Part shown: piece by piece, positions 50,106 through 58,411 of the stretch
Layout of the letters: every line of letters begins with the position of its first letter
Position numbering within the stretch: the first letter of the stretch is position 1
Notes under the pieces: model-generated
Seen by the model: the letters and a program-made list of their open reading frames with translations, nothing else
What the model was told of the DNA's origin: nothing
Database searches by the model: none
From: Pseudofrankia nepalensis
GTDB taxonomy: Bacteria > Actinomycetota > Actinomycetes > Frankiales > Frankiaceae
DNA length: 64,000 nt
Strand: one strand, 5' to 3'
NCBI RefSeq assembly: GCF_016786305.1
Contig: NZ_JADWYV010000009.1
Position numbers and translations under genes: made by a program

Positions 50106-50471
50106 TCAGGTTGGCCAGTCAAGCTGTGAGCTGGGGATGCCATGGGCCCGGCCGTAGTCCTGCGCGTTGGCGCGCCCGCGCGGGTCTCCCCGCCGGTAGC
50201 GGATGACCCGACCGGGGAACACGATGAAGCTTTCCTGGGCGGTGTGGAGGTCCACGTACCACCCGGGCGCGTCCAGAGCCTGGCCCAGTTGTTCGGCCAG
50301 TGCCTCAGCTTCGGCATCGGCGACGTCGAAGAAGACCAGCGTCCAGACCGGTGGCTGGTCGGCGGTGGCATTCCCCGGCGCCGATCGTTGGATCTTCCGA
50401 ACGGTGAGGGACAGGCCGTCCAGGGCCACCCCTACGCGCAGGCTCTCCACGATCAGCACCCCGGTGGCCAT
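50106..50471 (-). CDS. Conserved hypothetical protein
   Basis: 121 residues from ATG 50471. It starts ATGVLIVESLRVGVALDGLS and contains PVWTLVFFDVADAEAEALAE, GWYVDLHTAQESFIVFPGRV, IRYRRGD and a final SSQLDWPT. I recognise this as a conserved actinobacterial family of unknown function, with alternating strands and one amphipathic helix and no catalytic motif. The first 13 residues of the longer frame have no such conservation, so the second Met is preferred. Confidence 0.7.
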   Translation of the reverse strand: MATGVLIVESLRVGVALDGLSLTVRKIQRSAPGNATADQPPVWTLVFFDVADAEAEALAEQLGQALDAPGWYVDLHTAQESFIVFPGRVIRYRRGDPRGRANAQDYGRAHGIPSSQLDWPT

Positions 50472-50692
50472 CGGCGGCTCCCTGGACTCGAGGTCACATC
50501 CCACTGACAAGATCCGCCCAGCCTATGCGCCGATCGTGGCTTCAGCTGACCACCATGTACCTTTCCAGCCGTTGCCCGATGTGCGGGACCGGATGTCCAC
50601 CGGCGTGATGAGGCGGCTCGGTACGGGGTCCTCCCCAGAGTCGTTGGCGTTCGGCGCCGACGCCTTCGCGGCGACCTTCACAGGCGCGCTCG

Positions 50693-50980
50693 CTACAGGC
50701 CGGGCACGATGCGCAGGTCGCGGACGGCGCCGCCGTCGAGGGCGGCGAGCGCTTCCTGGTAGGCGGCGCTGTCGTGCGCGGCCCGGGCGGCCTCGACGGA
50801 TTCGAACGCGATGATCACGGTGCGGCTGTTCTCCCCGGCCTCGTAGATCAGCTCGGGAAGACCACGGGCGAGGAAGGTGCCGCCTGCGGCGCGCAGGGCC
50901 GGGCCGGCCAGCGCGGCGTACGCCGCGACCTTGCTGTCGTCGACGATTTCCCTGTACACGTTGATCCAGTAGGCAGTCAT
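50693..50980 (-). CDS. DUF1330 protein
   Basis: 95 residues of the DUF1330 dimeric alpha-beta-barrel family (TAYWINVYREIVDDSKVAAY, GPALRAAGGTFLARG, NSRTVIIAFESVEAARAAHD, AYQEALA). Members have been proposed as small enzymes or binding proteins; function is unknown. Its ATG overlaps the stop of a recombinase-like remnant (ATGA). Confidence 0.9.
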   Translation of the reverse strand: MTAYWINVYREIVDDSKVAAYAALAGPALRAAGGTFLARGLPELIYEAGENSRTVIIAFESVEAARAAHDSAAYQEALAALDGGAVRDLRIVPGL

Positions 50981-51195
50981 GAGGCCATCGTGCCTGAGAC
51001 CGCGCCCTCGACCAGCTTGTCTCCCCCCGGCCAGTCCACAACCATCACCGTCACGTCGTTGTAGGTCAGTTGCGGGCCCAGCTCCTGGTACGGCTTGGCT
51101 TTGTCGATGGCCTCTACGTCCCCGAGCGCGGCGAGAAGCCCTCCGAGCGCCGCGGCCAGGTCCTGGATCTGGTGGCTGACCTCCGCGCCCGCGAC
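50977..51195 (-). pseudogene. Remnant of a serine recombinase C-terminus
   Basis: The minus strand encodes VSHQIQDLAAALGGLLAALG then DVEAIDKAKPYQELGPQLTY and VTVMVVDWPGGD. The pattern leading from (A/D)xxDKAxxYxxLGxxLTY resembles the end of large serine recombinases of actinobacteria. No resolvase domain is nearby and no start codon fits, so it is a remnant of a mobile element. It ends inside the start of the DUF1330 gene. Confidence 0.45.
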
Positions 51196-51220
51196 GACGC
51201 GACGGCCTTTTGAAGTCGCG

Positions 51221-52216
51221 TCACCTGGCGGCGCTGCCGGGCCAGTTGGCGTTGCCGACGAGTTCGGGACGGGTGCCGTCGAACGCGGCGGCTGCCACCG
51301 TGTCGCCGCGCAGTTCGGCGCACAGCCACGCGGTGACGTAGCCGAGGAAGCCACGGTGCCCGTCGCGGTCCTGGACGGAGTTGTGGTCGGCCGGTTTCCC
51401 GCCGGAGCTCTCGATGAGGCCGAGCGCGGCGCGGCCCGGCACCTGGTCGTAGAAGTCCCGCTCCGTCGCGGCACTGGCGATGACCGAGTCGAACGGGCCA
51501 TGCGTGCCGATGAGAAACGTCGGCTGGCTCAGCCGGGTCAGGTCAAACATGCAGTCGGCCTTTGTCGGGCAGTCCGCGTTGGCCGCGACCCACGTCTTGC
51601 TCGGCAGGGAGAAGGTCACCACGGTGTCAATCAACGCCGGGTTGGCCGTGGCCGCCCGAATCGCGCCGCCGGCGCCCTGAGAATGGCCGGCCGCGGCCAC
51701 CCTGTCCCCGTCGAGGCGACCATAGAAAACGCTTCCGGCGACGCCGGCCTGCGCGGTCAGGTAACGTACCGCCGCTGCCATCTCGTCGCCGCCGCCGGTG
51801 TTGCGCTGGGCCGGGGCGATCACCGTGAACCCGTACGACGCGAGATGGTCAAGCAGCGCCGAGTACTGGGCGGGGGTTCCGCCGGTGCCGTCTCCCCAGG
51901 TGACAATCGGGCTCAGGAACCCGAGCGTCGAGTAGTCCGCCGGACGGAAGAGCTGGTAGCGCGCGCCGCCAGCCGGGTCCGCCACGACCTCGGTCGTCGT
52001 CGCGTAGCGGCCGTCCGACGAGTAGTCCGCCTCCACGGGACCCGCCGGCGCGTCCGCTTCCGGGGCGACGAAAACCGATCGCACAACCGGCCGCGTGGCC
52101 ACCCACGCCAGCAGAACGATCGCGGCAAGGGCGAACCATACCCGGAGCATGCCCGCGGCCAGATGCGCGGAAGCCCCGTCACCGCGGTCGGCCGACTTCA
52201 CCGGGTGCAGTCGCAT
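51221..52216 (-). CDS. Membrane-anchored alpha/beta hydrolase (polyesterase/PAF-acetylhydrolase-like)
   Basis: 331 residues. An N-terminal hydrophobic helix (residues about 24-42) anchors or exports it. The hydrolase domain has the nucleophile motif AAAGHSQGAGG (Ser179), an Asp-rich stretch near LSQPTFLIGTHGPFD and a likely catalytic His in KPADHNSVQDRDGHRG. The layout matches the chlorophyllase/PET-hydrolase/PAF-acetylhydrolase-like group of extracytoplasmic esterases. Two Cys in NADCPTKADC may form a disulphide. Substrate unknown; a lipase or polyester hydrolase is plausible. Confidence 0.8.
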   Translation of the reverse strand: MRLHPVKSADRGDGASAHLAAGMLRVWFALAAIVLLAWVATRPVVRSVFVAPEADAPAGPVEADYSSDGRYATTTEVVADPAGGARYQLFRPADYSTLGFLSPIVTWGDGTGGTPAQYSALLDHLASYGFTVIAPAQRNTGGGDEMAAAVRYLTAQAGVAGSVFYGRLDGDRVAAAGHSQGAGGAIRAATANPALIDTVVTFSLPSKTWVAANADCPTKADCMFDLTRLSQPTFLIGTHGPFDSVIASAATERDFYDQVPGRAALGLIESSGGKPADHNSVQDRDGHRGFLGYVTAWLCAELRGDTVAAAAFDGTRPELVGNANWPGSAAR

Positions 52217-52434
52217 CGCGCCACCTCTTCCGCGTCCCGCGATCGGCGGGGCAACCTGTTGTCAACGCGCTGTCCACCGACCGGTCGAAAACCTCGGGTT
52301 GCGGCAGGTCAGCGTCTGGACGCCTACCCCCGATGGTCGGGAATATCACCGCCAGGGCAGGCCGAGCGACCAGGACCAGCAACGCTCGACCTCGGCGGTG
52401 CCGATCATGTTCGGCGCGAGATCCGTGCCCGCCG

Positions 52435-52818
52435 TCATGGTCCGAACGAGGACTCCGGCCGCTGCTGGACCCGCAACGTGGCCTGGGCGTCGGCGTCACG
52501 GTGGCGACGAGCCACTCGGCGCAGCTGGATCATGCGGCCGATTCCGGGAATCGCGACCAGCAGGGCGCCCGCAATCGCGGCGAACAGCATCGCGACCGCC
52601 AGCGGCAGATGACCGTGGGCGCCCAGGAACGACACCTTGACACGCTGACCGTTCTGCAGGATGAAGATCAGGAGAACGACCAGGACGAGCGCGAAGAGGA
52701 TCATCGCCGTCCAGGCCCGGCTCAGGCGGGTCGGGCGTACGACGTGCTGCGGGACGGCGGGCGGCGCTGCGACTGTCTCAGGCGGCCCCGGGTCCGGTAC
52801 CGGGTCGACCGTTGTCAT
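52435..52818 (-). CDS. LapA-domain (DUF1049) membrane protein
   Basis: 127 residues. A Pro-rich cytoplasmic N-terminus, then two transmembrane helices (about 36-55 and 70-92) linked by LQNGQRVKVSFLGAHGHLPL, the typical LapA turn, and a basic C-terminal tail with RRVARRHRDAD. In other bacteria LapA proteins are involved in lipopolysaccharide assembly; in actinobacteria, which lack it, the function is unknown. Confidence 0.88.
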   Translation of the reverse strand: MTTVDPVPDPGPPETVAAPPAVPQHVVRPTRLSRAWTAMILFALVLVVLLIFILQNGQRVKVSFLGAHGHLPLAVAMLFAAIAGALLVAIPGIGRMIQLRRVARRHRDADAQATLRVQQRPESSFGP

Positions 52819-53339
52819 ATGTGCGCCATACCCGGCCTCTGTCCGGTTAGCCGTCTCCGGGAATCTCGCCAGCCCATGTCCGACAGAGCCCAGGTCCCGC
52901 AGAGTGGCGCCATGCCCACCAAAGGGTTCTCCGCGGTGGGTGGGAATGTGCGGATGATCACGCGACCTGTGTGTAGTCCGTAACGGAATGTATCCAGCCG
53001 GCGCGGCTACCAGCCGGCGCCCCTCGATGGATCGGCGAGGTCACCAGGCGGCGCCCCCTCGCTGGATCACGGCCGCCCCGGTGCTGGAGATGGTTGCCGA
53101 CCATCACCGTGCGGGTCGCTGAGGCATGCACCGACCTGCCGCCCTGACATGGGGCTCGGTGACCACCGGCGGACTTCCGCCCAGCTCACCTTTGCCAACG
53201 ACGCCTCCGCCGGGAAACGGCTGATCGACACCCTCCGCGACCTCGCTGGCGGCACCTCGTGTTGGGTCGTCTCCGGTCGTCGGGCGAAGCGGGGCCGCAT
53301 CCGGGTGTCGGGCACACCAGCCCCACGGCGCCACCGGAG
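52819..53339. other. Intergenic with a partial sequence duplication
   Basis: About 520 bp without a recognised gene. Two imperfect copies of a roughly 28-bp unit, GGCGCCCC(C)TCG(A/C)TGGATC, lie near 53015-53070. Open frames across it have no recognisable content. Confidence 0.35.
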
Positions 53340-53753
53340 ATGCGCTTCAACGCACGACAGTACGACGCCGAACTCACCAGAGCCGAAACCGACCACACAT
53401 GGGAGTGGCCGGCCCGGACCGTCGCCAGGCTGCTGCGCGCCCGACTGGCTACCCAACCCGACCTGTTGACCCGGTGGGAATGCCAGCCAAGCTGGATCTG
53501 GGCACGAGCCTACGAACCGACCCAGCTCCGGTTCTCGTTCTTCTACCCGGAGCGGCCCAACCTCGCCAACGACAAGCCCTGGCTGCAGTTTGAACGCATC
53601 ATCACCATCGACGGCACACGCGCCTTCAAGCAGGCCGACCAGCTTGTCCAACTACTCGAAGCCATCGACCCGAAGACCCAGGCCACCGTGGTCGGAGGAC
53701 AGCGCGACCACGCCGAGCAACTCGGCTATCCGTGGCCCGAACCACCACGATAA
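53340..53753 (+). CDS. Hypothetical protein
   Basis: 137 residues: QYDAELTRAETDHTWEWPAR, LRARLATQPDLLTRWECQPS, YEPTQLRFSFFYPERPN and KPWLQFERIITIDG. The amino-acid mix looks like a real, Trp-rich soluble protein with beta strands, but I know no family. ATG 53340 is the first Met before convincing sequence; the ribosome site is weak (CCGGAG 6 nt upstream). Confidence 0.5.
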   Translation: MRFNARQYDAELTRAETDHTWEWPARTVARLLRARLATQPDLLTRWECQPSWIWARAYEPTQLRFSFFYPERPNLANDKPWLQFERIITIDGTRAFKQADQLVQLLEAIDPKTQATVVGGQRDHAEQLGYPWPEPPR

Positions 53754-53916
53754 GAACGTCATACCGGGCGCCGCTCTCCCAAGCCGCATTTCTTCCCACA
53801 CGACACCACAACGCGGTAAGCCGAGGCCGCCGCGGTGGTCCCGTCGCCGCTCGGGACCACCGCCGACCGGTGAGGTGGGTCAGGCGTCGTCGCCTCGCCA
53901 GCCCGCGCAGGCTGTG

Positions 53917-54444
53917 CTATTGCGCGGAGCTGACTTTCCGCTGGTAGAGGCTCGTCGGCCACCGTGCATGTGGTGGATCAGCAACGTGCTGAAATCCCGC
54001 TCTTTCGTAGTAGCGCTGTAATGCTTGGTTGTTGCTGGCTGTGGCCAGTCGCACGTATTGCCAGTCACGCTCGGCGGCTTTGCCAGCAACCCAGTCGATG
54101 ATGCAAGACCCGAGGTTGGCGCCGCTCGCGCGCCGGGCGACCGCGAGCCTGGAGATGTAGAAGGCCGGTTCAGTGTCGGCCCCCCAGAGCTGCCTGTCGT
54201 CTTCGGCAATGGCGAGGGTGGCGACGGGACATTGGACGTCTTCCACGAGGAGTGCTTCTCCCGCTGCGATCTGCCCTCGGACGGAGCTTGTTGAAAAACG
54301 CGGTGGCCACTGCGCGATGCCTCGGCCACGCAACCAGGCAGCGGCCTCGGCCAGCAGGTCGAGCACGATGTCCTCGTCGCCAGGTTGAGCAGGGCGAATG
54401 AGGACGTCCCCGAACAGCGGCTCGGGGTGAGAGAGGACGACCAT
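53917..54444 (-). CDS. GNAT-family N-acetyltransferase
   Basis: About 175 residues. The GNAT acetyl-CoA fold is visible: substrate region VLIRPAQPGDEDIVLDLLAE, FYISRLAVARRASGANLG with the pyrophosphate loop, and ATASNNQALQRYYERAGFQH, the C-terminal signature. Substrate unknown. ATG 54444 gives the usual start; the longer frame upstream lacks homology. Lower G+C than surroundings is not obvious. Confidence 0.85.
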   Translation of the reverse strand: MVVLSHPEPLFGDVLIRPAQPGDEDIVLDLLAEAAAWLRGRGIAQWPPRFSTSSVRGQIAAGEALLVEDVQCPVATLAIAEDDRQLWGADTEPAFYISRLAVARRASGANLGSCIIDWVAGKAAERDWQYVRLATASNNQALQRYYERAGFQHVADPPHARWPTSLYQRKVSSAQ

Positions 54445-54729
54445 AGCAGGATCATGCCCGGACCGGTCCGCGCCCCGAACCCATTTCCCACGACACGACC
54501 GGGACCCGCTGGTCATGGGCCGCGGCCTCTCGCTGTGCAACGTTTTGGCGGTGCAAGCGCTCGCCAACAACGGCAACTTGCCAGCACGGGCTCGCCATCT
54601 TCATCCGGTCCCTACAGTGAGCGCCCGCCGACGGGACGCTCGTCGACGAGCACCAGGACCACGCTGAACAGAGATGTCGGATGCTCGGCGCCAGGTTGCC
54701 CACGGGTGCCAACCTGCGGGTCTGGCCGG
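54445..54729. other. Intergenic, no gene seen
   Basis: About 285 bp between the GNAT gene start and a doubtful minus-strand ORF. Nothing recognisable is encoded. Confidence 0.3.
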
Positions 54730-54942
54730 TCAGACGCGCGCCGCGACCAGCAGCCGGGCTCCGACGTCGCGGGGCAACGGCTCGACGAGCCAGCCCACGC
54801 TGACGTCCGCGGCGGTGACCCAGTGCTGCCGGTCCGCCGGGTCGGGGATGACGACGCTGACGTGGACGCAGGCCACCAGCCAGCCGCGATGCCCACCGCC
54901 CGCCAGCGAGAGCGCCGGCCGGTGGGGGTTCCCGATCACCAC
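54730..54942 (-). CDS. Doubtful small ORF next to the iron-box-like site
   Basis: About 70 residues from GTG 54942, reading IGNPHRPALSLAGGGHRGWL then VACVHVSVVIPDPADRQHWV and GARLLVAARV. Composition is protein-like and it begins 11 nt from the iron-box-like site, divergent from the AraC-like gene. No family is recognised; it may be a short iron-regulated protein or the remnant of one. Confidence 0.3.
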   Translation of the reverse strand: MVIGNPHRPALSLAGGGHRGWLVACVHVSVVIPDPADRQHWVTAADVSVGWLVEPLPRDVGARLLVAARV

Positions 54943-54952
54943 GGCGTCAAGC

Positions 54953-54971
54953 TTAGGGAAACCTATCCTTA
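54953..54971. promoter_or_regulatory. Iron-box-like site (IdeR/DmdR type)
   Basis: TTAGGGAAACCTATCCTTA resembles the actinobacterial iron-box consensus TTAGGTTAGGCTAACCTAA in its outer TTAGG...CCT.A half-sites. A second overlapping, weaker TTA-rich match runs to 54987. It stands out as A/T-rich and lies 41 nt upstream of the AraC-like gene and the irtAB genes beyond, fitting iron-dependent repression. Confidence 0.6.
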
Positions 54972-55011
54972 CGTAGTTAAGATAAGGGGACAATCTGGAT
55001 GGGGGTGATCC

Positions 55012-55626
55012 GTGGACAACCACCTGCCCTGGTCGCACCCCCTTGGGTGCGGGCCGGACGGGGAGCTGTCCGTGCACCGATCCGACGTCCCCACCGCGCT
55101 GGGGCTCGGCGGCCACGAGTGGACGACGTACCACTCCGACCTCGGCGGGCTGGTCTGGGGCTTCGAAGGGGTCATGACCGCCCACGTCGGCGACCGCCGC
55201 CGGGTGCTCACGCCGCGGCACGCCGTCCGGCTGCCGGCCCGGCGCCTGGCCGAGGTGATTCCGAACGTCGCGTCGCGCGCCATGTACGTCGAGTGGTCGA
55301 CCGTGGCGCACACCGACCGCGCCGCCCGGGTCCAGGCCGAGCCGGAGACCGGAGCACTCCTGCGCGAGCTCGCCGGGACCGCCGACCCCCCGACCGCGTG
55401 GCGGCTGTGGCCGCGCGTCGTCGCGGGCCTGGCACCCCCGCACGACGGCGGGCCGCACGTCCCGATGCCACGCGACCCGCGCGGCCAGGCGCTCGCCCTC
55501 GCGCCGATGGACGAGGCCGCCGACCACCGGCGTGACGGCTACCGCGGCACGGTCGGCTACCTCGACGCCTTCCGCGCGCACTTCCGCGCCACGCCGGGCC
55601 GTTTCTACCGGGGCGGCTCCGCGTAG
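55012..55626 (+). CDS. AraC-type regulator with most of its HTH missing
   Basis: 204 residues, GTG start. The N-terminal part is an AraC cupin-like sensing domain (SDVPTALGLGGHEWTTYHSD, WGFEGVMTAHVGDRRRVLTP, PRHAVRLPARRLAEVIPN). The linker PMPRDPRGQALALAP, which in intact AraC proteins leads into the first helix-turn-helix, is followed instead by a short DEAADHRRDG and then by VGYLDAFRAHFRATPGRFYR, which corresponds to the end of the second HTH. About 60 residues, covering the first recognition helix, are absent. It is probably unable to bind DNA as a classic AraC protein. It lies between an iron-box-like site and irtA. Confidence 0.65.
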   Translation: MDNHLPWSHPLGCGPDGELSVHRSDVPTALGLGGHEWTTYHSDLGGLVWGFEGVMTAHVGDRRRVLTPRHAVRLPARRLAEVIPNVASRAMYVEWSTVAHTDRAARVQAEPETGALLRELAGTADPPTAWRLWPRVVAGLAPPHDGGPHVPMPRDPRGQALALAPMDEAADHRRDGYRGTVGYLDAFRAHFRATPGRFYRGGSA

Positions 55627-55724
55627 CCGCGGCGACCCGAGCGCCGACGCGGCGCAGAACCAGCTTCCCGCCCGAAACAGGCCGGCGCAACGGTCGGATC
55701 GCTGTTCGGGGCTGACAGCGGATC

Positions 55725-55744
55725 ATCGCGGAGATCTCCGCGAT
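55725..55744. promoter_or_regulatory. 20-bp palindrome upstream of irtA
   Basis: ATCGCGGAGA/TCTCCGCGAT is a perfect 20-bp palindrome ending 15 nt before the irtA start codon and just before its GGAGGG ribosome site. It is too close to the start for a normal activator site and would act as an operator or an mRNA hairpin hiding the ribosome site. Confidence 0.6.
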
Positions 55745-55759
55745 CACGGAGGGTGTGTG

Positions 55760-58411
55760 ATGGCCAGAGGATTTCAGGGCGCGGTGATGCGCGGTTTCGG
55801 CGCGCGCGATCACGACGCGGTCGTGGTCGGCACCGAGCGGATCGCGCCGCATTTCCTGCGAGTGCGGCTGCGCTCCCCGACTCTGTTCCAGGACGCTGTC
55901 GCGGAACCGACCGCGTGGCTGCGGTTCTGGTTTCCTGATCCGGACGGGTCGGACACCGAGCACCAGCGTGCGTACACGCTCACCGAGGCCGACGAGGACA
56001 CCGGCGAGTTCGCGGTGGACATCGTGCTGCACGAGCCGGCCGGTCCGGCGTCGCTCTGGGCGCGCCAGGCCGAACCCGGCCAGTCGATCCAGGTGATGTC
56101 GTTCGGCTCGTCGAAGTTCTCGGTTCCCGAGGAGCCGCCAGCCGGCTACCTGCTGATCGGGGACGCGGCGTCCACGCCGGCGATCAACAGCATCATCGCC
56201 GTCATTCCCGCCGACGTACCGATCGAGCTGTACCTGGAGCAGCACCACGCGGACGATCCGCTCATCCCGCTGACCGACCATCCGCGACTGGTCCTGCACC
56301 GCTTTCCCCGGTCCGGACCGGAATCGCTGGCGGCCGCGATCGAGGCACGCGACTGGTCGGACTGGTACGTGTGGGCCGGGCCGGAGGCCGGGTCGCTCAA
56401 GCACCTGCGGGTTCGGCTGCGGGACGAGTTCGGATTCCCGAAGTCCGAGTCCTATCAGCAGGCCTACTGGTCCCACGGCCGCGCGATGGGCAAGCGGCGC
56501 GGGGAGAAGGAGTCCGAACCTGCCGCGACGGCGGCACCGGAAGCCGTCGCTCCGGTGGTGCCCGCGGCGGAGCCCAGGTCCGCCGCGGTCGCGGAGGCGG
56601 GCGAACCCGCCGCGGCCGCCCAGACGCCCGCGGACAGGCCGGCGAAGGCGACGCGAGGCTCGTGGCAGGCGGCGGCCGGCGGTCGCCTGCTGCGCCCGCT
56701 GCGGCCCACCCTCATCACCGCGGGCATCCTGCAGGGCCTCCTGGCGCTGCTCCAGCTGGCGCCGTTCGTGCTCCTCGTCGAACTCGCCCGCAGGCTGCTG
56801 GCCGGTGACGAGTCGGATCGGCTGTGGACGCTGGGCAGCCTGGCGCTCAGCCTGCTCGGCGCCGGGACCGTGCTGGAAGCGGCGCTGCTGCTGTGGCTGC
56901 ACGGCGTCGACGCCCGCTTCGCGCGGGACCTGCGCGCGCGCCTGCTCGGCAAGCTCGCCCGGCTGCCGCTGGGCTGGTTCACCGCCCGCGGCTCGGGTGG
57001 CGTGAAGAAGGTCGTCCAGGACGACACGCTCGCCCTCCACTACCTCGTCACCCACGCGGTACCGGACGCGGTCGCCGCGGTGGTCGCGCCCGTGGCGGTG
57101 CTGGCCTACCTCTTCTGGGTGGACTGGCGACTCGGCCTGGTACTGCTGGTACCGGTGCTGGTCTACATCGTGACGACGGCGATCATGGTCGTGCAGTCCG
57201 GCGCGAAGATCCATCAGGCCCAGCGCTGGGCCGAGCGGATGAACGGCGAGGCGGCCGCCTACCTGGAGGGTCAGCCCGTCGTCCGGGTCTTCGGGGGTGC
57301 GACCGCTTCGTCGTTCCGGTCGCGCCTCGACGGGTACATCGCGTTCCTCAACGAGTGGCAGCGTCCATTCATCGGCAAGAAGACCCTCATCGACATCGCC
57401 ACCCGACCGGGAACCTTCCTGTGGCTGCTGACGGCGGTCGGCACGTTCCTCGTCGTCGACGGTGGCCTCGACCCGGTGGATCTGCTGCCGTTCCTGCTGC
57501 TCGGAACCACGTTCGGTGCCAGGCTGCTCGGAATCGGCTACGGCCTGTCCGGCCTGCGGGACGGCATCGTCGCCGCGCGCCGCCTGCAGAACACGCTCGA
57601 GGGGCGCGAGCTGGAGGTCCGCGCGCCGGCCGCGGCCCACACCGGCACGCCACACGGCCGCGTCGTGTTCGACCGCGTGACGTTCGGCTACCGCCCCGGC
57701 GTCCCGGTGATCCGTGAGGTGTCACTCTCACTCGAACCAGGCACGGTCACGGCCCTCGTGGGCCCGTCCGGTTCAGGCAAGTCGACCCTCGCCGGCCTGC
57801 TGGCCCGCTTCCACGACGTCGACGACGGAGAGATCCGCGTCGGCGGAAGCGACATCCGGGAGCTGTCCGCCGACGAGCTCTACGCCCGGGTCGGGTTCGT
57901 GTTCCAGGACGCCCAACTGGTCGCCGGCACCGTCCGCGAGAACATCGCGCTGGCCGTCCCGGACGCCACCGACGCCGACGTCGAACGCGCCGCGCGCGAC
58001 GCGCAGTTGCACGACCGCATCGTCGCGCTGCCGCACGGCTACGACACGGTCCTCGGCCAGGACGCCCGGCTCTCCGGCGGTGAACGGCAGCGACTCACGA
58101 TCGCGCGGGCGATCCTCGCCGACACCCCGGTGCTCATCCTCGACGAGGCGACCGCGTTCGCCGACCCCGAGTCCGAGTACCTCGTCCAACAGGCCCTGAA
58201 CCGACTCGCCGCGGGCCGCACGGTCCTGGTCATCGCCCACCGGCTGCACACCGTCACCGGGGCGACCCGGATCGTCCTGCTCGAGGACGGCGCCATCGCC
58301 GAGACCGGGACCCACGACCAGCTGTTCGCCGCCGAAGGCCGCTACCGCCGTCTCTGGGACGCGAGCCCCGCGGTGGCCGCCGCAGTCGTCCTCGAGGAGG
58401 CGACCCGATGA
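55760..58411 (+). CDS. irtA: Siderophore ABC transporter with N-terminal reductase domain (IrtA)
   Basis: 883 residues. Residues about 1-235 are a siderophore-interacting FAD domain (RIAPHFLRVRLRSPTL, QRAYTLTEADED, GYLLIGDAASTPAINSIIAV, WAGPEAGSLKHLR). An Ala/Glu-rich linker follows, then a transmembrane domain (about 310-590) and an ATPase domain with Walker A GPSGSGKST (about 668), signature LSGGERQR (about 771) and Walker B VLILDEATAF. This matches mycobacterial IrtA, which imports ferric carboxymycobactin and reduces the iron with its FAD domain. Its stop overlaps irtB by 4 nt. ATG 55760 has a GGAGGG site. Confidence 0.92.
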   Translation: MARGFQGAVMRGFGARDHDAVVVGTERIAPHFLRVRLRSPTLFQDAVAEPTAWLRFWFPDPDGSDTEHQRAYTLTEADEDTGEFAVDIVLHEPAGPASLWARQAEPGQSIQVMSFGSSKFSVPEEPPAGYLLIGDAASTPAINSIIAVIPADVPIELYLEQHHADDPLIPLTDHPRLVLHRFPRSGPESLAAAIEARDWSDWYVWAGPEAGSLKHLRVRLRDEFGFPKSESYQQAYWSHGRAMGKRRGEKESEPAATAAPEAVAPVVPAAEPRSAAVAEAGEPAAAAQTPADRPAKATRGSWQAAAGGRLLRPLRPTLITAGILQGLLALLQLAPFVLLVELARRLLAGDESDRLWTLGSLALSLLGAGTVLEAALLLWLHGVDARFARDLRARLLGKLARLPLGWFTARGSGGVKKVVQDDTLALHYLVTHAVPDAVAAVVAPVAVLAYLFWVDWRLGLVLLVPVLVYIVTTAIMVVQSGAKIHQAQRWAERMNGEAAAYLEGQPVVRVFGGATASSFRSRLDGYIAFLNEWQRPFIGKKTLIDIATRPGTFLWLLTAVGTFLVVDGGLDPVDLLPFLLLGTTFGARLLGIGYGLSGLRDGIVAARRLQNTLEGRELEVRAPAAAHTGTPHGRVVFDRVTFGYRPGVPVIREVSLSLEPGTVTALVGPSGSGKSTLAGLLARFHDVDDGEIRVGGSDIRELSADELYARVGFVFQDAQLVAGTVRENIALAVPDATDADVERAARDAQLHDRIVALPHGYDTVLGQDARLSGGERQRLTIARAILADTPVLILDEATAFADPESEYLVQQALNRLAAGRTVLVIAHRLHTVTGATRIVLLEDGAIAETGTHDQLFAAEGRYRRLWDASPAVAAAVVLEEATR

